DNA from: Paenibacillus cookii
Lineage (GTDB): Bacteria; Bacillota; Bacilli; Paenibacillales; Paenibacillaceae
Assembly (NCBI RefSeq): GCF_018333375.1
Contig: NZ_BORW01000001.1
Span: 310,001-374,000 of the forward strand
Direction: 5' to 3'
Length of the DNA stretch: 64,000 nt
Each line of letters starts with the position of its first letter. The first letter of the stretch is position 1. The notes below the pieces were generated by a model. The model searched no databases. It was given only the letters and a program-made list of their open reading frames with translations, and had not been told where the DNA came from. Below are positions 18,498 to 27,505 of this stretch, piece after piece. The position numbers and the translations under genes were made by a program.

Positions 18498-21400
18498 TCA
18501 ATCAGCGATGCGAATGCCAAGCGTTTTGCCTGCCAATTCGACGGTTTCCATGCCGGCTTCTTGACCGAATACGACGTCTTTGACCAACACGTTTTCGCGA
18601 AGCACATGGTCGAAGGCTTGGATCGCCCCGGTCAGCTCTTCGTCCGCGTCCAAAACGAGCGTGACGCGTTTTTCGATCGGCAGATCCAGCTTTTTGCGGT
18701 AATCCTGCACGGCGCGGACCACTTCCCGGACCCAGCCCTCCTGCTCGAGCTCAGGCGTGATCTCGGTGTTCAAGGCAACCGTGATGCCGTAACCGGAGGC
18801 CGACGCGAATCCGCTCTTGGCATGTTTTTCGACGAGCAATTCGTCGGCGGTGATCTGAAGCTCTTCGCCTTCCGGAGAGGTCACGTGGATGCCTCCGGAT
18901 TGCACGGCCGCTCTCGTTTCCTCCGGAGACAAGCCTTTCAGGAAGCCTTGAAGGAAGCCGATGTTTTTGCCGTATTTTTTGCCGGCGACTTTCAAATTCA
19001 TTTTGAGCGTAAAATCGACGAACCCGCTGTCGCTCGTTTCAAGCACGAGATTTTTGACGTTGATTTCTTCCTTGATGATCTCCTGGTAGCCGGCCGCGTC
19101 AAACGAACGGTCCATGGATACGATCAGCTCGGACAATGGCTGACGCGTTTTGATGCCGGTTTCGTTCCGCACGTTGCGGGCAAGCTCGACGATTTGCCGC
19201 GCCGCTTCCATGTCCGCTTCAAGCGTTTTGTCGATCAGCGATTCGTCGGCCTGCGGGAAGTCCGCCAGATGCACGCTTTCGCCTCCGCCAAGGTTGGTGT
19301 AAATGTCCTCGGAGAGGAACGGCGTATACGGCGCCATCAATTTCGAAAGCGTCAGCAGCACATGCGTCAACGTGCCGTATGCGGCAAGTTTGTCTTCGGT
19401 CAGGCCGCTGCCCCAGAAACGGTCGCGGGAACGGCGGATGTACCAGTTGCTGAGCTCGTCGATGAACCCTTCGATGCCTTTTGCCGAATTCAGGAAGTCG
19501 TTGACCGCAAGTCCTTTGTCGACCAATTGGATCAGGCTGTTCAAGCGGGACAGGATCCAGCGGTCGAGCTTGTTGTCGGATGGCTTGAAAGGATGCTCGG
19601 CCGGATCGTAGCCGTCGATGTTTGCGTACAACGTCAGGAACGAATGGGTGTTCACGAGCGTATCCACGACTTTAGACTTGGCTTCCGCGACAATGCCTTT
19701 GGAGAACCGTTTGCTGTTCCATGGCGCGCTGTCGGCCAGCAATGCCCAGCGGAACGCGTCCGTGCCGAATTCGTTGATGATATCCCAAGGATCGATGACG
19801 TTGCCTTTGGATTTGGACATCTTTTGTCCGTTTTCATCCAGGATGTGGCCCGTCGCGATAACCGCTTTGTAAGGCGCTACGCCCTTAAAGAGGGTGGATA
19901 CCGCCAGCAAGCTGTAGAACCAGCCGCGGGTTTGGTCGATCCCTTCGCAGATCATGTCGGCAGGGAACTGCTCTTCGAAGGTGCTCTCGTTTTCGAACGG
20001 ATAATGATGCTGCGCAAACGGCATCGAACCGCTGTCGAACCATACGTCGATGACCTCGGAGGTGCGTTCCATCACGCCGCCGTCGCAGTGCGGACATTTG
20101 ACTTTCACTTCGTCCACGTAAGGTTTGTGCAGCTCAAAGTCGTCCGGGAGAGCCGTGGTCGCACGCTCTCTCAAGTCCGCAAAGCTGTGCGGGGCGTATT
20201 CTTTTTTACAGGAACCGCATACCCATACGTTCAGCGGCGTACCCCAATAACGGTTCCGGCTGATGTTCCAATCCACCAGGTCCTCGAGGAATTTGCCGAA
20301 ACGTCCTTCGCGGATATGGCCCGGGAACCATTCGACGCCGTTGTTGTTGGCGATCAGCTGATCTTTGACGGCCGTCGTTTCGATGAACCAGCTTTCCATC
20401 GCGTAATACAGCAGCGGGGATTTGCAGCGCCAGCAGAACGGATAGCTATGCTCGTATTTTTCCTTGCTGAACAGCAGCCCTTTTTCGGAAAGCATTTTTA
20501 CAATGTCCAAATCGCAATCCTTCACGAAACGTCCGGCCAGATCCGTAACCTCATCGGTGTAACGGCCTTGGGCATTGACGACGCTGACGAAGCTGATGCC
20601 GTTTTCGCGGCAGGTTCTGTAGTCGTCTTCACCGTGCGCAGGCGCCATATGGACGATACCGGTACCGCTTGCGTCCGTGACGAACGAAGCGCCGACGATC
20701 AGGTTGCCCTTTTCCGGATTAATGTACGTAAACGGCGGCGTGTAGGTTTTTCCGATAAACTCGGAACCTTTGTGCGTGGACAGCACCTGATAATCTTCTT
20801 TCATCACGTCTTCGACCAGATTTTTGGCCACGATGTACACTTCGCCGTTTTTTTGCACGCGCGCATAATCCATATCCGGATTCATCGCGAGTGCAACGTG
20901 AGCCGGCAGCGTCCAAGGGGTGGTCGTCCAGGCAAGCACGTATTCGCCGCTGTCGTGCAGCTTGAATTTGGCCGTGGCGCTCAAGTCTTTGACGTCTTCG
21001 TAGCCTTGGGCCACTTCGTGGGAGCTGAGCGTCGTTTGGCAGCACGGGCAATACGGGCTTACGCGGTGACCGCGGTACAGCAGGCCTTTATCATGGATGG
21101 TCGCGAGGATGTTCCACACGCTTTCGATGTAGTTGTTTTCAAGCGTGATGTACGGATGATCCAGGTCGGTCCAATAGCCGATGGCCTCGGTCAGCTCTCT
21201 CCATTGTTTTTCATATTCGAATACGCTGGCTTTACATTTTTTAATGAATTCTTCCACGCCGTATTTTTCGATCTCTTGTTTGCCGGAGATGCCCAGCTGT
21301 TTTTCCACGCCGAGTTCGACCGGCAGGCCGTGGGTATCCCAGCCCGCTTTGCGGACGACGCGGTAGCCTTTCATCGTTTGGTAGCGGCCGATAAAGTCTT

Positions 21401-21593
21401 TGATGACGCGGCCGAGAACGTGCCCGATGTGCGGAGCGCCGTTCGCCGTCGGCGGACCTTCGTAAAACACGTAGTTCGGTCTGCCTTTGCGGTTTTCCAT
21501 CGATCTGCGGAAGGTGTCTTCCTCGTTCCATTTCTTCAGCACGCGCAGGTCGCGTGTGCGCGCTTTTTCTTTGACATCGACTTTTAACATCAT
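18498..21593 (-). CDS. ileS: Isoleucyl-tRNA synthetase, type 2 (eukaryote-like)
   Basis: Charges tRNA-Ile and edits misactivated valine. About 1,031 residues, longer than the roughly 920 of B. subtilis IleRS1. The class I motifs are HIGH (55-58) in [11 protein letters not shown] and KMSKS (near 590) in [10 protein letters not shown]. The segment [19 protein letters not shown] and the overall length resemble the eukaryote-like IleRS2 group, known for low sensitivity to mupirocin. The start at 21593 (MMLKVDV) follows AAAGGA; ATGs at 21599 and 21590 are alternatives. A T-box lies about 1.05 kb upstream, with a repeat array in between. Confidence 0.93.
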   Translation of the reverse strand: MMLKVDVKEKARTRDLRVLKKWNEEDTFRRSMENRKGRPNYVFYEGPPTANGAPHIGHVLGRVIKDFIGRYQTMKGYRVVRKAGWDTHGLPVELGVEKQLGISGKQEIEKYGVEEFIKKCKASVFEYEKQWRELTEAIGYWTDLDHPYITLENNYIESVWNILATIHDKGLLYRGHRVSPYCPCCQTTLSSHEVAQGYEDVKDLSATAKFKLHDSGEYVLAWTTTPWTLPAHVALAMNPDMDYARVQKNGEVYIVAKNLVEDVMKEDYQVLSTHKGSEFIGKTYTPPFTYINPEKGNLIVGASFVTDASGTGIVHMAPAHGEDDYRTCRENGISFVSVVNAQGRYTDEVTDLAGRFVKDCDLDIVKMLSEKGLLFSKEKYEHSYPFCWRCKSPLLYYAMESWFIETTAVKDQLIANNNGVEWFPGHIREGRFGKFLEDLVDWNISRNRYWGTPLNVWVCGSCKKEYAPHSFADLRERATTALPDDFELHKPYVDEVKVKCPHCDGGVMERTSEVIDVWFDSGSMPFAQHHYPFENESTFEEQFPADMICEGIDQTRGWFYSLLAVSTLFKGVAPYKAVIATGHILDENGQKMSKSKGNVIDPWDIINEFGTDAFRWALLADSAPWNSKRFSKGIVAEAKSKVVDTLVNTHSFLTLYANIDGYDPAEHPFKPSDNKLDRWILSRLNSLIQLVDKGLAVNDFLNSAKGIEGFIDELSNWYIRRSRDRFWGSGLTEDKLAAYGTLTHVLLTLSKLMAPYTPFLSEDIYTNLGGGESVHLADFPQADESLIDKTLEADMEAARQIVELARNVRNETGIKTRQPLSELIVSMDRSFDAAGYQEIIKEEINVKNLVLETSDSGFVDFTLKMNLKVAGKKYGKNIGFLQGFLKGLSPEETRAAVQSGGIHVTSPEGEELQITADELLVEKHAKSGFASASGYGITVALNTEITPELEQEGWVREVVRAVQDYRKKLDLPIEKRVTLVLDADEELTGAIQAFDHVLRENVLVKDVVFGQEAGMETVELAGKTLGIRIAD

Positions 21594-21636
21594 ATTCATC
21601 CTTTCATGTAATTCCTTCGAAGGAAATTCCCATCCC

Positions 21637-21732
21637 TTAAATCCCCCTTCTAAGCGGACGCTTTCGAAGTGAGTTTTCCTTCGGAAAACTTTTAGGGGAC
21701 CCCAAGGGCTTCCGCCCTCTGGACTCCCGAAA
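21637..21732 (-). repeat. Left inverted-repeat arm bracketing the tandem array
   Basis: Contains TTAAATCCCCC (21637-21647), a small hairpin AGTTTTCC/GGAAAACT, AGGGGACCCC (21694-21703), then GGGC-TTCC-GCCC and CTCTGGACTCCCGAAA. The order and most of these bases recur in reverse orientation at 22548-22612. It lies in the ileS 5' untranslated region. Confidence 0.7.
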
Positions 21733-21791
21733 TGGGTCGAGGGAGTCACAGAGTATGGACTTTGATTCTTTTTATGTGATACCCGCTTTTC

Positions 21792-21822
21792 GCCCCGTTC
21801 TTTGCTTTCGCAAAGACGGGGC
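21792..21822. repeat. Strong hairpin in the ileS leader
   Basis: GCCCCG...TTTGC, a TTTC loop, then GCAAAG...CGGGGC. There is no adjacent T run, so it is probably not a terminator; it sits just beside the tandem array. Confidence 0.5.
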
Positions 21823-21874
21823 ACGCTTAACGGATGCGCGCTCTAGTTTCACAAACAAAAAGTTACTCTTTCCA

Positions 21875-22523
21875 CCACACCCATGCACGCATGGCAGGTT
21901 CCCGATGACGATTCCGAAGGAGAGTCGAGGAAGAACCGGGCACACCTCCAAACGCCCCTGTAGTGCGCCGCACCCATCGCACGTATGAAAGGTTCCCGAT
22001 TGCGAACCGCAAGGGAGCTGAGGAAGAACCGGGCATACCACCATACGCCCCTGTAGTGCGCCACACCCATCGCACGTATGAAAGGTTCCCGATAGCGAAC
22101 CGCAAGGGAGCTGAGGAAGAACCGGGCACACCTCCATACGCCCCTGTAGCGCGCCGCACCCATCGCACGCATGGAAGGTTCCCGATGACGATCCGAAGGG
22201 AGTCGAGGAAGAACCGGGCACACCTCCAAAAGCCCCTGTAGCGCGCCGCACCCATCGCACGCATGGAAGGTTCCCGATGACGATCCGAAGGGAGTCGAGG
22301 AAGAACCGGGCACACCTCCATACGCCCCTGTAGTGCGCCGCACCCATCGCACGCATGGAAGGTTCCCGATTGCGAACCGCAAGGGAGCTGAGGAAGAACC
22401 GGGCACACCTCTAAAAGCCCCTGTAGTGCGCCACACCCATCGCACGTATGAAAGGTTCCCGATAGCGAACCGCAAGGGAGCTGAGGAAGAACCGGGCATA
22501 CCACCAAAAGCAGCTTTAGTGCG
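21875..22523. repeat. Tandem array of seven 92-94 bp repeats in the ileS leader
   Basis: The anchor GTTCCCGAT recurs at 21898, 21992, 22085, 22178, 22270, 22362 and 22455, giving periods of 94, 93, 93, 92, 92 and 93 bp. Every unit holds CACCCAT, an anchor, GAGGAAGAACCGGGCA and a GCCCCTGTAG-like end. Units come in two core forms, one with GCGAACCGCAAGGGAGC and one with ACGATCCGAAGGGAGTC, and the 3' parts (CATACGCCCC or CAAAAGCCCC) are shuffled between them. The GGTTC/GAACC pair inside one core form can make a hairpin. Because most periods are near multiples of 3, long open frames appear by chance. Confidence 0.9.
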
Positions 22524-22547
22524 CCACTCCCCCTCCCTGCGCCGAAC

Positions 22548-22634
22548 TTTCGGGTGTCCAGAGGGCAGCGCCCTCTGGGGTCCCCCTTTGGAAAGGGGGA
22601 TTTAGGGGGATTCGGTAGAATTTAGGGGGATTCG
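22548..22634 (+). repeat. Right inverted-repeat arm bracketing the tandem array
   Basis: TTTCGGGTGTCCAGAGGGC, then GCCCTCTGGGGTCCCC, then TTTGGAAAGGGGGATTTA: the reverse complement of the left arm with few differences, though the left arm has an extra small hairpin. It ends in two direct copies of TTTAGGGGGATTCG (22601-22614 and 22621-22634). It adjoins the T-box terminator. Confidence 0.7.
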
Positions 22635-22637
22635 ATA

Positions 22638-23005
22638 AAACAAACACAAATAAAGCCTCATCCCTAAAAGGGACGAGGCTTCTGCTCGCGTGACCACCCT
22701 AATTCCGCTCATGGAGAAACAAGCTCTCCTGAACGACTCCTCAAGTCCTCGCCTTACCGGATATTCATCAACCCAAATCCGCCGTCAGCAAGGAGCCGAT
22801 ATAACGTTCGGCATGCCGGCTCGGCTTACGCACGTTAACGCTAACGCTTCAGCTTCGCTTCTCCGGGAGGATCTTCGGCTTCGGTCTGAACGCCGGCTCT
22901 CAGCAAACGCCGGCTCTCTGGAGAACATATCCAAAGCTTACTTATCCCATCATGGAATCCATATGCATTCAAATGCTGCCGCCACTTCGCGCGACAACCG
23001 ATATG
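22638..23005 (-). ncRNA. T-box leader of ileS (tRNA-Ile sensing)
   Basis: On the minus strand the T-box sequence AGGGTGGTCACGCG (22687-22700) precedes a terminator with a 13-bp imperfect stem (22653-22665 with 22669-22681, AAGCCTCGTCCC / AGGGATGAGGCTT) and a T-rich tail. The bulge TGGT would pair with the ACCA end of uncharged tRNA-Ile. Upstream, CAGAGAG and a GCCGGCG...GCCGGCG apical stem fit Stem I, and a candidate specifier ATC (Ile) is at 22870-22872. Uncharged tRNA-Ile is expected to favour antitermination and ileS expression. Confidence 0.85.
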
Positions 23006-23011
23006 ACTATA

Positions 23012-23040
23012 GTTATAGCCCTTTTTGAATCAAAAGTCAA
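23012..23040 (-). promoter_or_regulatory. Promoter of the ileS T-box transcript
   Basis: TTGACT (23035-23040) and TATAAC (23012-23017) are spaced by 17 bp on the minus strand, just past the divIVA stop. RNA start is expected near 23005, which gives an ileS leader of about 1.4 kb. Confidence 0.7.
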
Positions 23041-23052
23041 CCAAGCAGAAGC

Positions 23053-23556
23053 CTAGTACACTTCGTTAGCTTCTCGCGTACTCCGGGATTCGCCGGACGA
23101 TTCCAAGGCATCCCAGCTTTCCTGGCTCAAAAGCTCCAGCTGCGCTTCCACCAGCGTCCGGAAACGGGTGCGGTAAATGGAAGCCTGCTTTTTTAATTCT
23201 TCCACTTCCATCGCGATTTTACGCGACTTGGCCAGCGACTCGTTGATGATCCGGTCCGCGTTTTTCTCGGACTCTTTAATGATCAGCTGGGCTTCTTTCT
23301 TGGCGTTGTTTTTGACCTCGTCGGCCGCTTCCTGCGCCACGATGATCGTTTTCGAAAGCGTCTCTTCGATATTGAGGAAATGGTCCAACCGTTCCTGCAA
23401 CGACATCAGCTGATTATGAAGTTCCTTGTTTTCACGGATGACGCTCTCATAATCCTTGATGACCTGATCGAGGAATTCATTCACTTCATCCTCGTCATAG
23501 CCCCGGAGCCTGCGGGAAAACTCCTTGTTATGTATGTCGAGCGGCGTTAATGGCAT
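23053..23556 (-). CDS. divIVA: Septum/pole-localised protein DivIVA
   Basis: Binds curved membrane at septa and poles and recruits division-site and chromosome-anchoring factors. The start at 23556 (MPLTPLDIHNKEFSRRLRGY) follows AGGAGG, giving 167 residues. The N-terminal lipid-binding domain has the conserved KEFSRRLRGYDEDEVNEFLD; residues 30-145 are predicted coiled coil. It is the last gene of the ylm block, with a separate promoter for ileS following. The 153-bp gap to ylmH shows no clear promoter. Confidence 0.96.
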   Translation of the reverse strand: MPLTPLDIHNKEFSRRLRGYDEDEVNEFLDQVIKDYESVIRENKELHNQLMSLQERLDHFLNIEETLSKTIIVAQEAADEVKNNAKKEAQLIIKESEKNADRIINESLAKSRKIAMEVEELKKQASIYRTRFRTLVEAQLELLSQESWDALESSGESRSTREANEVY

Positions 23557-23709
23557 AGATGTGCACCTCCTAAGAATGTCCAGGTCTCCCTGTGTTATCA
23601 AACGGATCTGGATACAGCCCACTTGGAATGTATCGGCCGAAGTAAATGATTTGATTAGCATTCGCTTGAATTACATTTCGACAGGAATAACCTATTTCCT
23701 GCTGCGAGT

Positions 23710-24492
23710 CTACACAAATTTACCTATTTTAACCCGGTAGCGTCCTTTTTTGGTTACGTCCCCCGCCTCAAGCACCTTGAAACGTCCGAACCCCTGCATC
23801 GATACGACGTCTCCGGCTTTCAGGGGTGCCGACGGGTCCTCGACGGTTTTCCAGTTCACGCGGCACCGTCCGGCCCGAATCGGGATCAGCACTTTGCTCC
23901 GGCTGAGCCTGTACACGTCGGAGGCGATCCCGTCAAGGCGCAGCGACGCAACCGTAATATCCATCGGCTCCAGCGTCACCTTGTTCGTGCGAAGCTGCTC
24001 GATCGGCAAAATTTCGCTCTGAACGTGCACGCGGTGCACCTGGTTCAGGTTCATGTCCAGAAAAGCGCTGATTTCTTCGCAAACCACCGTGTGACAGCCG
24101 TGCTCCAGCACATGGATGTCGCCGATTTTGGAACGTTTGATGCCAAGGCCCAAAATCGAACCCATATAATCGCCGTGCTCCAGCGACAGAAACTTCTGAT
24201 CCGCGGAATCGATGCTAAGCACCTTTAATTTCATGTCCTCCGCGTCCAAATCGCGGTAGTCCGGGGCGATCAGCGCCCGTTTCCGTTCCGCCTCCCCGTA
24301 CCCTCCGTCAAACCGCGCATGCACGTCCGGATGGCGATTCACCAGCGATTCCACGATAAATGCCTGTCTTGGATCCAGAAAATCCGTCAGCCTCGTCTCA
24401 TGGTATTGGCCCGCGTTCACAACCCACTCCCAGGCCCGGTCCACAAACTCGCGTTCGTCGGGATGAAAATGCTCGTAAATGTCCAGCTTCAT
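23710..24492 (-). CDS. ylmH: YlmH, S4-domain RNA-binding protein
   Basis: 260 residues with an N-terminal RNA-binding-like part (SLEHGDYMGSILGLGIKRSKIGDI near 105-130) and a C-terminal S4 domain (about 183-245, LRLDGIASDVYRLSRSKVL). Known members associate with the ribosome and take part in rescue of stalled 50S-nascent chain complexes in B. subtilis. The position between ylmG and divIVA is conserved in Bacilli. The RBS is weak (GAGTAAG). Confidence 0.92.
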   Translation of the reverse strand: MKLDIYEHFHPDEREFVDRAWEWVVNAGQYHETRLTDFLDPRQAFIVESLVNRHPDVHARFDGGYGEAERKRALIAPDYRDLDAEDMKLKVLSIDSADQKFLSLEHGDYMGSILGLGIKRSKIGDIHVLEHGCHTVVCEEISAFLDMNLNQVHRVHVQSEILPIEQLRTNKVTLEPMDITVASLRLDGIASDVYRLSRSKVLIPIRAGRCRVNWKTVEDPSAPLKAGDVVSMQGFGRFKVLEAGDVTKKGRYRVKIGKFV

Positions 24493-24499
24493 CGCTTAC

Positions 24500-24769
24500 T
24501 CACGCCCAAAAATACAGCAGTATCGCGATGACGCCCCGCTCGGCGAATTGCAGCACCAGCAGCGCAATGATCGGCGAAATGTCAAGCATGCCCGCGATCG
24601 GAGGAATAAAACGGCGAAACGGCGACAAGTACGGCTCCACCAGCTTGCCCAGAAGCTCGCCGATAAAGCTTTCGCGCAGGTTCGGGAGCCAAGACATCAG
24701 CACGTACACGATAATCATGTAAAAATAAATTTGAAACAGATATTGCACGATCGTAATTATTTCGGCCAA
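24500..24769 (-). CDS. ylmG: YggT family membrane protein (YlmG)
   Basis: 89 residues with two hydrophobic helices (about 8-28 and 65-86) and the family pattern VYVLMSWLPN, then PYLSPFRRFIPPIAGMLDISPI. It starts with TTG at 24769 behind AGGTGAG. It lies between sepF and ylmH as in other Bacilli. Bacterial YggT proteins are linked to division or envelope functions; the mechanism is unknown. Confidence 0.92.
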   Translation of the reverse strand: MAEIITIVQYLFQIYFYMIIVYVLMSWLPNLRESFIGELLGKLVEPYLSPFRRFIPPIAGMLDISPIIALLVLQFAERGVIAILLYFWA

Positions 24770-24776
24770 AATCGGC

Positions 24777-25220
24777 TCACCTCATTCTGTTGTAATCATG
24801 TTCATCCGCAAGTATTTCGGAAATGGTGCCAGAGATTTCGACCGTATCCGGGGTACATAAAAAGATATTCCCCCCGACCTTGGAAATACTGCCGCTCAAG
24901 GCATAAACCGTTCCGCTGAGAAAATCGATGATCCGGAGCGCCTGGTCGGTGCGGACGCGCTGCAGGTTGACGACCACGGTCCGATGGGACCGCAAATGAT
25001 CGGCGATTTCCTGGGCTTCGTCATAGGAACGCGGTTCGTGGAGGATGACCTTGACGTTTTTTTGCGAATGAATGCTAACCACATTGTTTCCCCTTGGGTT
25101 TCTACGTGTTTCCACCGGCGGAGTTTCAACTTCTTCTTCAACGGGGATCTGTTCCCGCTCCACGATTTCCTCCTGCTCCTGCAACCCCAAAAAAGACATG
25201 AATTTATTCATAACGCTCAT
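24777..25220 (-). CDS. sepF: Cell division protein SepF
   Basis: Membrane-binding protein that bundles FtsZ filaments and anchors the Z-ring alongside FtsA. 147 residues: an N-terminal amphipathic helix (MNKFMSFLGL), an acidic linker, and the C-terminal SepF domain (about 60-140, with VKVILHEPRSYDEAQEIADHL and VGGNIFLCTP). The start at 25220 overlaps the ylmE stop (ATGA), supporting coupling; an ATG at 25211 is an alternative. Confidence 0.95.
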   Translation of the reverse strand: MSVMNKFMSFLGLQEQEEIVEREQIPVEEEVETPPVETRRNPRGNNVVSIHSQKNVKVILHEPRSYDEAQEIADHLRSHRTVVVNLQRVRTDQALRIIDFLSGTVYALSGSISKVGGNIFLCTPDTVEISGTISEILADEHDYNRMR

Positions 25221-25912
25221 CCTTCCCCCTCCTCTTTCCCTACTAAAATGCTGCCTAAGCGGATCCAAGTCGCTCCTTCCTCGATCGCCACTTCAAAATC
25301 GTTAGACATGCCCATGGAAAGCTCCGTTAACGGTTCCCGCGTAATGCCCTTGCGGTTTAATTCATCCCTTAACTCGCGCAGCCCCCTGAAAACGAAACGG
25401 GTTGCTTCCGCATCGTCTTCAAAAGGAGCCATCGTCATCAATCCGATCACTTTAATATGGGAAAAGCTTTGACTGTCCTGCAAAAACGATGCCGCTTCCC
25501 CGGGAGCCAAGCCGTATTTGCTGTCTTCCCCGGAAACGTTGACCTGCAAAAAGGTTTTGACTGTAAGCCCTCGCGCGGCGGCCTGCTTCTCGAGTTCCTT
25601 CGCAAGCGACAGCCTGTCCAGCGAATGGATGTACTCGAACCTCCCGATCACGTCCTTCACTTTATTGGTCTGCAGGTGACCGATAAAATGCCATGTTCCC
25701 CGGTGGCCGAGCGCCTCCCATTTATCCTGGGCGTTTTGCCACCGATTTTCTCCGATGTGCTCCAGCCCGCCGTCCAGCACCTTCGCCGTCATCGCTGCCG
25801 AAACGTACTTCGTTACCGCAACGGTTTTTACTTCCTGGGGCGCTCTGCCGCTACGCAGACACGCTTGTTCAATGCGTTTATTGACTTCCTGTATCCGCTC
25901 TTCCAACGTCAT
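25217..25912 (-). CDS. ylmE: YggS family PLP-binding protein (YlmE)
   Basis: 231 residues, an alanine-racemase-like single-domain barrel. The PLP lysine is in AVTKYVSA (about residue 35), and the HIGENRWQNAQDK and HFIGHLQTNK motifs are present. Members keep vitamin B6 and amino-acid pools balanced and have no firmly assigned reaction. RBS GAGGTGAG precedes the ATG. It lies in the ylmC-pgeF-ylmE-sepF-ylmG-ylmH block. Confidence 0.94.
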   Translation of the reverse strand: MTLEERIQEVNKRIEQACLRSGRAPQEVKTVAVTKYVSAAMTAKVLDGGLEHIGENRWQNAQDKWEALGHRGTWHFIGHLQTNKVKDVIGRFEYIHSLDRLSLAKELEKQAAARGLTVKTFLQVNVSGEDSKYGLAPGEAASFLQDSQSFSHIKVIGLMTMAPFEDDAEATRFVFRGLRELRDELNRKGITREPLTELSMGMSNDFEVAIEEGATWIRLGSILVGKEEGEG

Positions 25913-25919
25913 GGAAGGC

Positions 25920-26774
25920 TCACCTCTCTTTTAGCCCGATCCAACTCGCCATTCGTCCTGTCGTTCCCCCATCCTTCCGGTATGAGAAAAACAGATCGTT
26001 ACGACAGCTCGTACACCATGATGTACATTCGATATGTGTCGGCAATATTCCTGCTTTAATCATAATGTGTCGATTCAATTCTTTCAAGTTGAGCATGTAT
26101 TTGCCGTCTTCTTTGGCTATGTAACAATCCGAAACGGAATATTCGTCATTACCCAGGAAATCTTTTTCTAAATCATGGACATAAGACATAACTTTTCCAT
26201 CTACCTCATAGCAGCAGGATCCGATGGACGGGCCGATCGCAGCCCTGATATCTTCCGTCCGGCTTCCAAAATATTCCTGCATGTGCTCAACCATGTTGGC
26301 CGCGATTTTGGCTACCGTTCCTTTCCAGCCGGCATGCGCCAACCCGGCAACTTCTTTTACCGGATCATAAAAAAACAAAGGCACGCAATCGGCATAAAAG
26401 GACGTCAGCAGCACGCCCGGTACGTTGGTCAACAGCCCATCCGTATCCTGAACGGCGGATTCCCGGCTCAGGCTTCCCGCCCCCGCCAAACGTTCGTCAA
26501 TGATCGCGATATCGGCGCGGTGGACCTGTTCCCCGCATGTCCATGCATCGAGCGTGAATCCGAGCCGGCCTGCAATAAGCTTGCGGTTGGAGATGACGTC
26601 CTCGGGACGGTCGCCGACGTGAAAAGCGCAATTCAACGAATCGTAAGGCGCTTGGCCGACGCCTCCGTTCCGTCCGGTAAACCCGGCACTGATACCGTCA
26701 TAGCGGCTCATCCAGGGCTCCAACATAAAAAGCGCCGGATGCCCTTGCTCCTCTTTCAACACAAACGGTTCCAT
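25920..26774 (-). CDS. pgeF: PgeF/YlmD (CNF1/LACC1-like purine nucleoside-acting enzyme)
   Basis: 284 residues of the YfiH/LACC1 family, once called polyphenol oxidase and now linked to purine nucleoside phosphorolysis and to removal of wrongly built peptidoglycan precursors. Likely metal and catalytic residues are in EQVHRAD, ADCVPLFFYD and AHAGWKGT. RBS GAGGTGAATAGGA. Next to ylmE, as in B. subtilis (ylmD). Confidence 0.92.
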   Translation of the reverse strand: MEPFVLKEEQGHPALFMLEPWMSRYDGISAGFTGRNGGVGQAPYDSLNCAFHVGDRPEDVISNRKLIAGRLGFTLDAWTCGEQVHRADIAIIDERLAGAGSLSRESAVQDTDGLLTNVPGVLLTSFYADCVPLFFYDPVKEVAGLAHAGWKGTVAKIAANMVEHMQEYFGSRTEDIRAAIGPSIGSCCYEVDGKVMSYVHDLEKDFLGNDEYSVSDCYIAKEDGKYMLNLKELNRHIMIKAGILPTHIECTSWCTSCRNDLFFSYRKDGGTTGRMASWIGLKER

Positions 26775-26812
26775 TCCTATTCACCTCAACTTCCAGTGTA
26801 CCACATCAGCCC

Positions 26813-27127
26813 TCACAAATCCCTGTAATTTCGGCGGTCCCGTTCCTGCCGTTCCCCGTAAGACGAAGCATCTTTTTCGTTTGGCAGCGTTTTGAGTTCC
26901 TCCATTTTGACCAGAACGACGTCCGACCCGATTTTGACGATGTTTTGCCATGGAATCACGAGGTCCGCCCCTCCGCCGAACAGCCCCAAGAATTTATTGT
27001 AGCTAGGCACGACGATCGCCTCGATTCGGCCCTGGCGGAGATCCAGCTCCAGATCGCTGATTTGTCCGAGCCGTTTGCCGTCTACGATATTGATGACGTC
27101 TTTGGTTTGAAAATCGGATATTTTCAT
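26813..27127 (-). CDS. ylmC: YlmC/YmxH family PRC-barrel protein
   Basis: 104 residues made of one PRC-barrel domain (MKISDFQTKDVINIVDGKRLGQISDLELD ... VVPSYNKFLGLF ... DLVIPWQNIVKIGSDVVLV), followed by a charged tail. A sporulation-associated family of unknown function. The start at 27127 agrees with family members and has GGTGGGG 6 nt upstream; a TTG at 27160 behind AAGGGG would add 11 residues. First gene of the ylm block. Confidence 0.85.
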   Translation of the reverse strand: MKISDFQTKDVINIVDGKRLGQISDLELDLRQGRIEAIVVPSYNKFLGLFGGGADLVIPWQNIVKIGSDVVLVKMEELKTLPNEKDASSYGERQERDRRNYRDL

Positions 27128-27505
27128 GTGAATCCCCACCGATTGTTTTTCTGAAATCAACGTCCGCAGCCCCTTTTCCTCCTAAGTTTCCGTGCCTGAA
27201 TATCCGCTACCTCATCTTGATATATGTATATGTTCCCTTTGGGCAAAATGCCCTTCTTTTTGAAAATTGCCCGGCCATGCCGATGCTCCGATCAGATACA
27301 ACCGGCACGCCTTCCGCCCAAAGATTTTAGAAGGCCGCGCACGCATGAAAATGCGACATTTCACATAGTCTGATGGAGAGCCGACGCTGGTGGACGATCC
27401 ATCTAAAAAAGCGACCCGGAACGGATCGCTTTTAGGTTTATAGGCTTGGCAAAAAGAACGCAGCAAAAACGCTTCAAGCCAATCCTCAATATTCAATTTT
27501 TAAGG
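27128..27505. other. Intergenic region between sigG and ylmC
   Basis: Holds the sigG terminator and, further left, a hairpin GGGCAAAATGCCC (27241-27253) and an AT-rich stretch. AGGAGG at 27177-27182 belongs to no convincing frame. A frame covering most of this region starts inside the sigG transcript and runs through the terminator, so I do not call it a gene. No clear promoter for ylmC was identified. Confidence 0.5.
27405..27431 (-). terminator. Terminator downstream of sigG
   Basis: On the minus strand AAGCGATCC, a GTTCC loop and GGGTCGCTT are followed by TTTT. Confidence 0.8.

Noticed and set aside
21772..22507. Three overlapping minus-strand reading frames of about 200 codons over the repeat array, with repeating Gly/Arg/Trp-rich peptides
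   Set aside because: All three frames are open at once because the 93-bp repeat is a multiple of 3 and lacks stops. There is no RBS, and the units alternate between 92 and 94 bp, so the frame is not kept across the array.
21875..22523. CRISPR array
   Set aside because: The repeats are contiguous, with no unique spacers of 30-40 bp and no cas genes in the window.
21637..22634. Insertion sequence or integron cassette array
   Set aside because: No transposase or integrase frame is found inside, and no clear target-site duplication could be seen; only a non-autonomous origin remains possible.
22690..23028. 112-codon plus-strand frame upstream of ileS
   Set aside because: It is the opposite strand of the T-box leader, without RBS.
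27212..27496. 94-codon minus-strand frame between sigG and ylmC
   Set aside because: It begins next to the sigG end, runs through the sigG terminator, lacks an RBS and has no recognisable domain.
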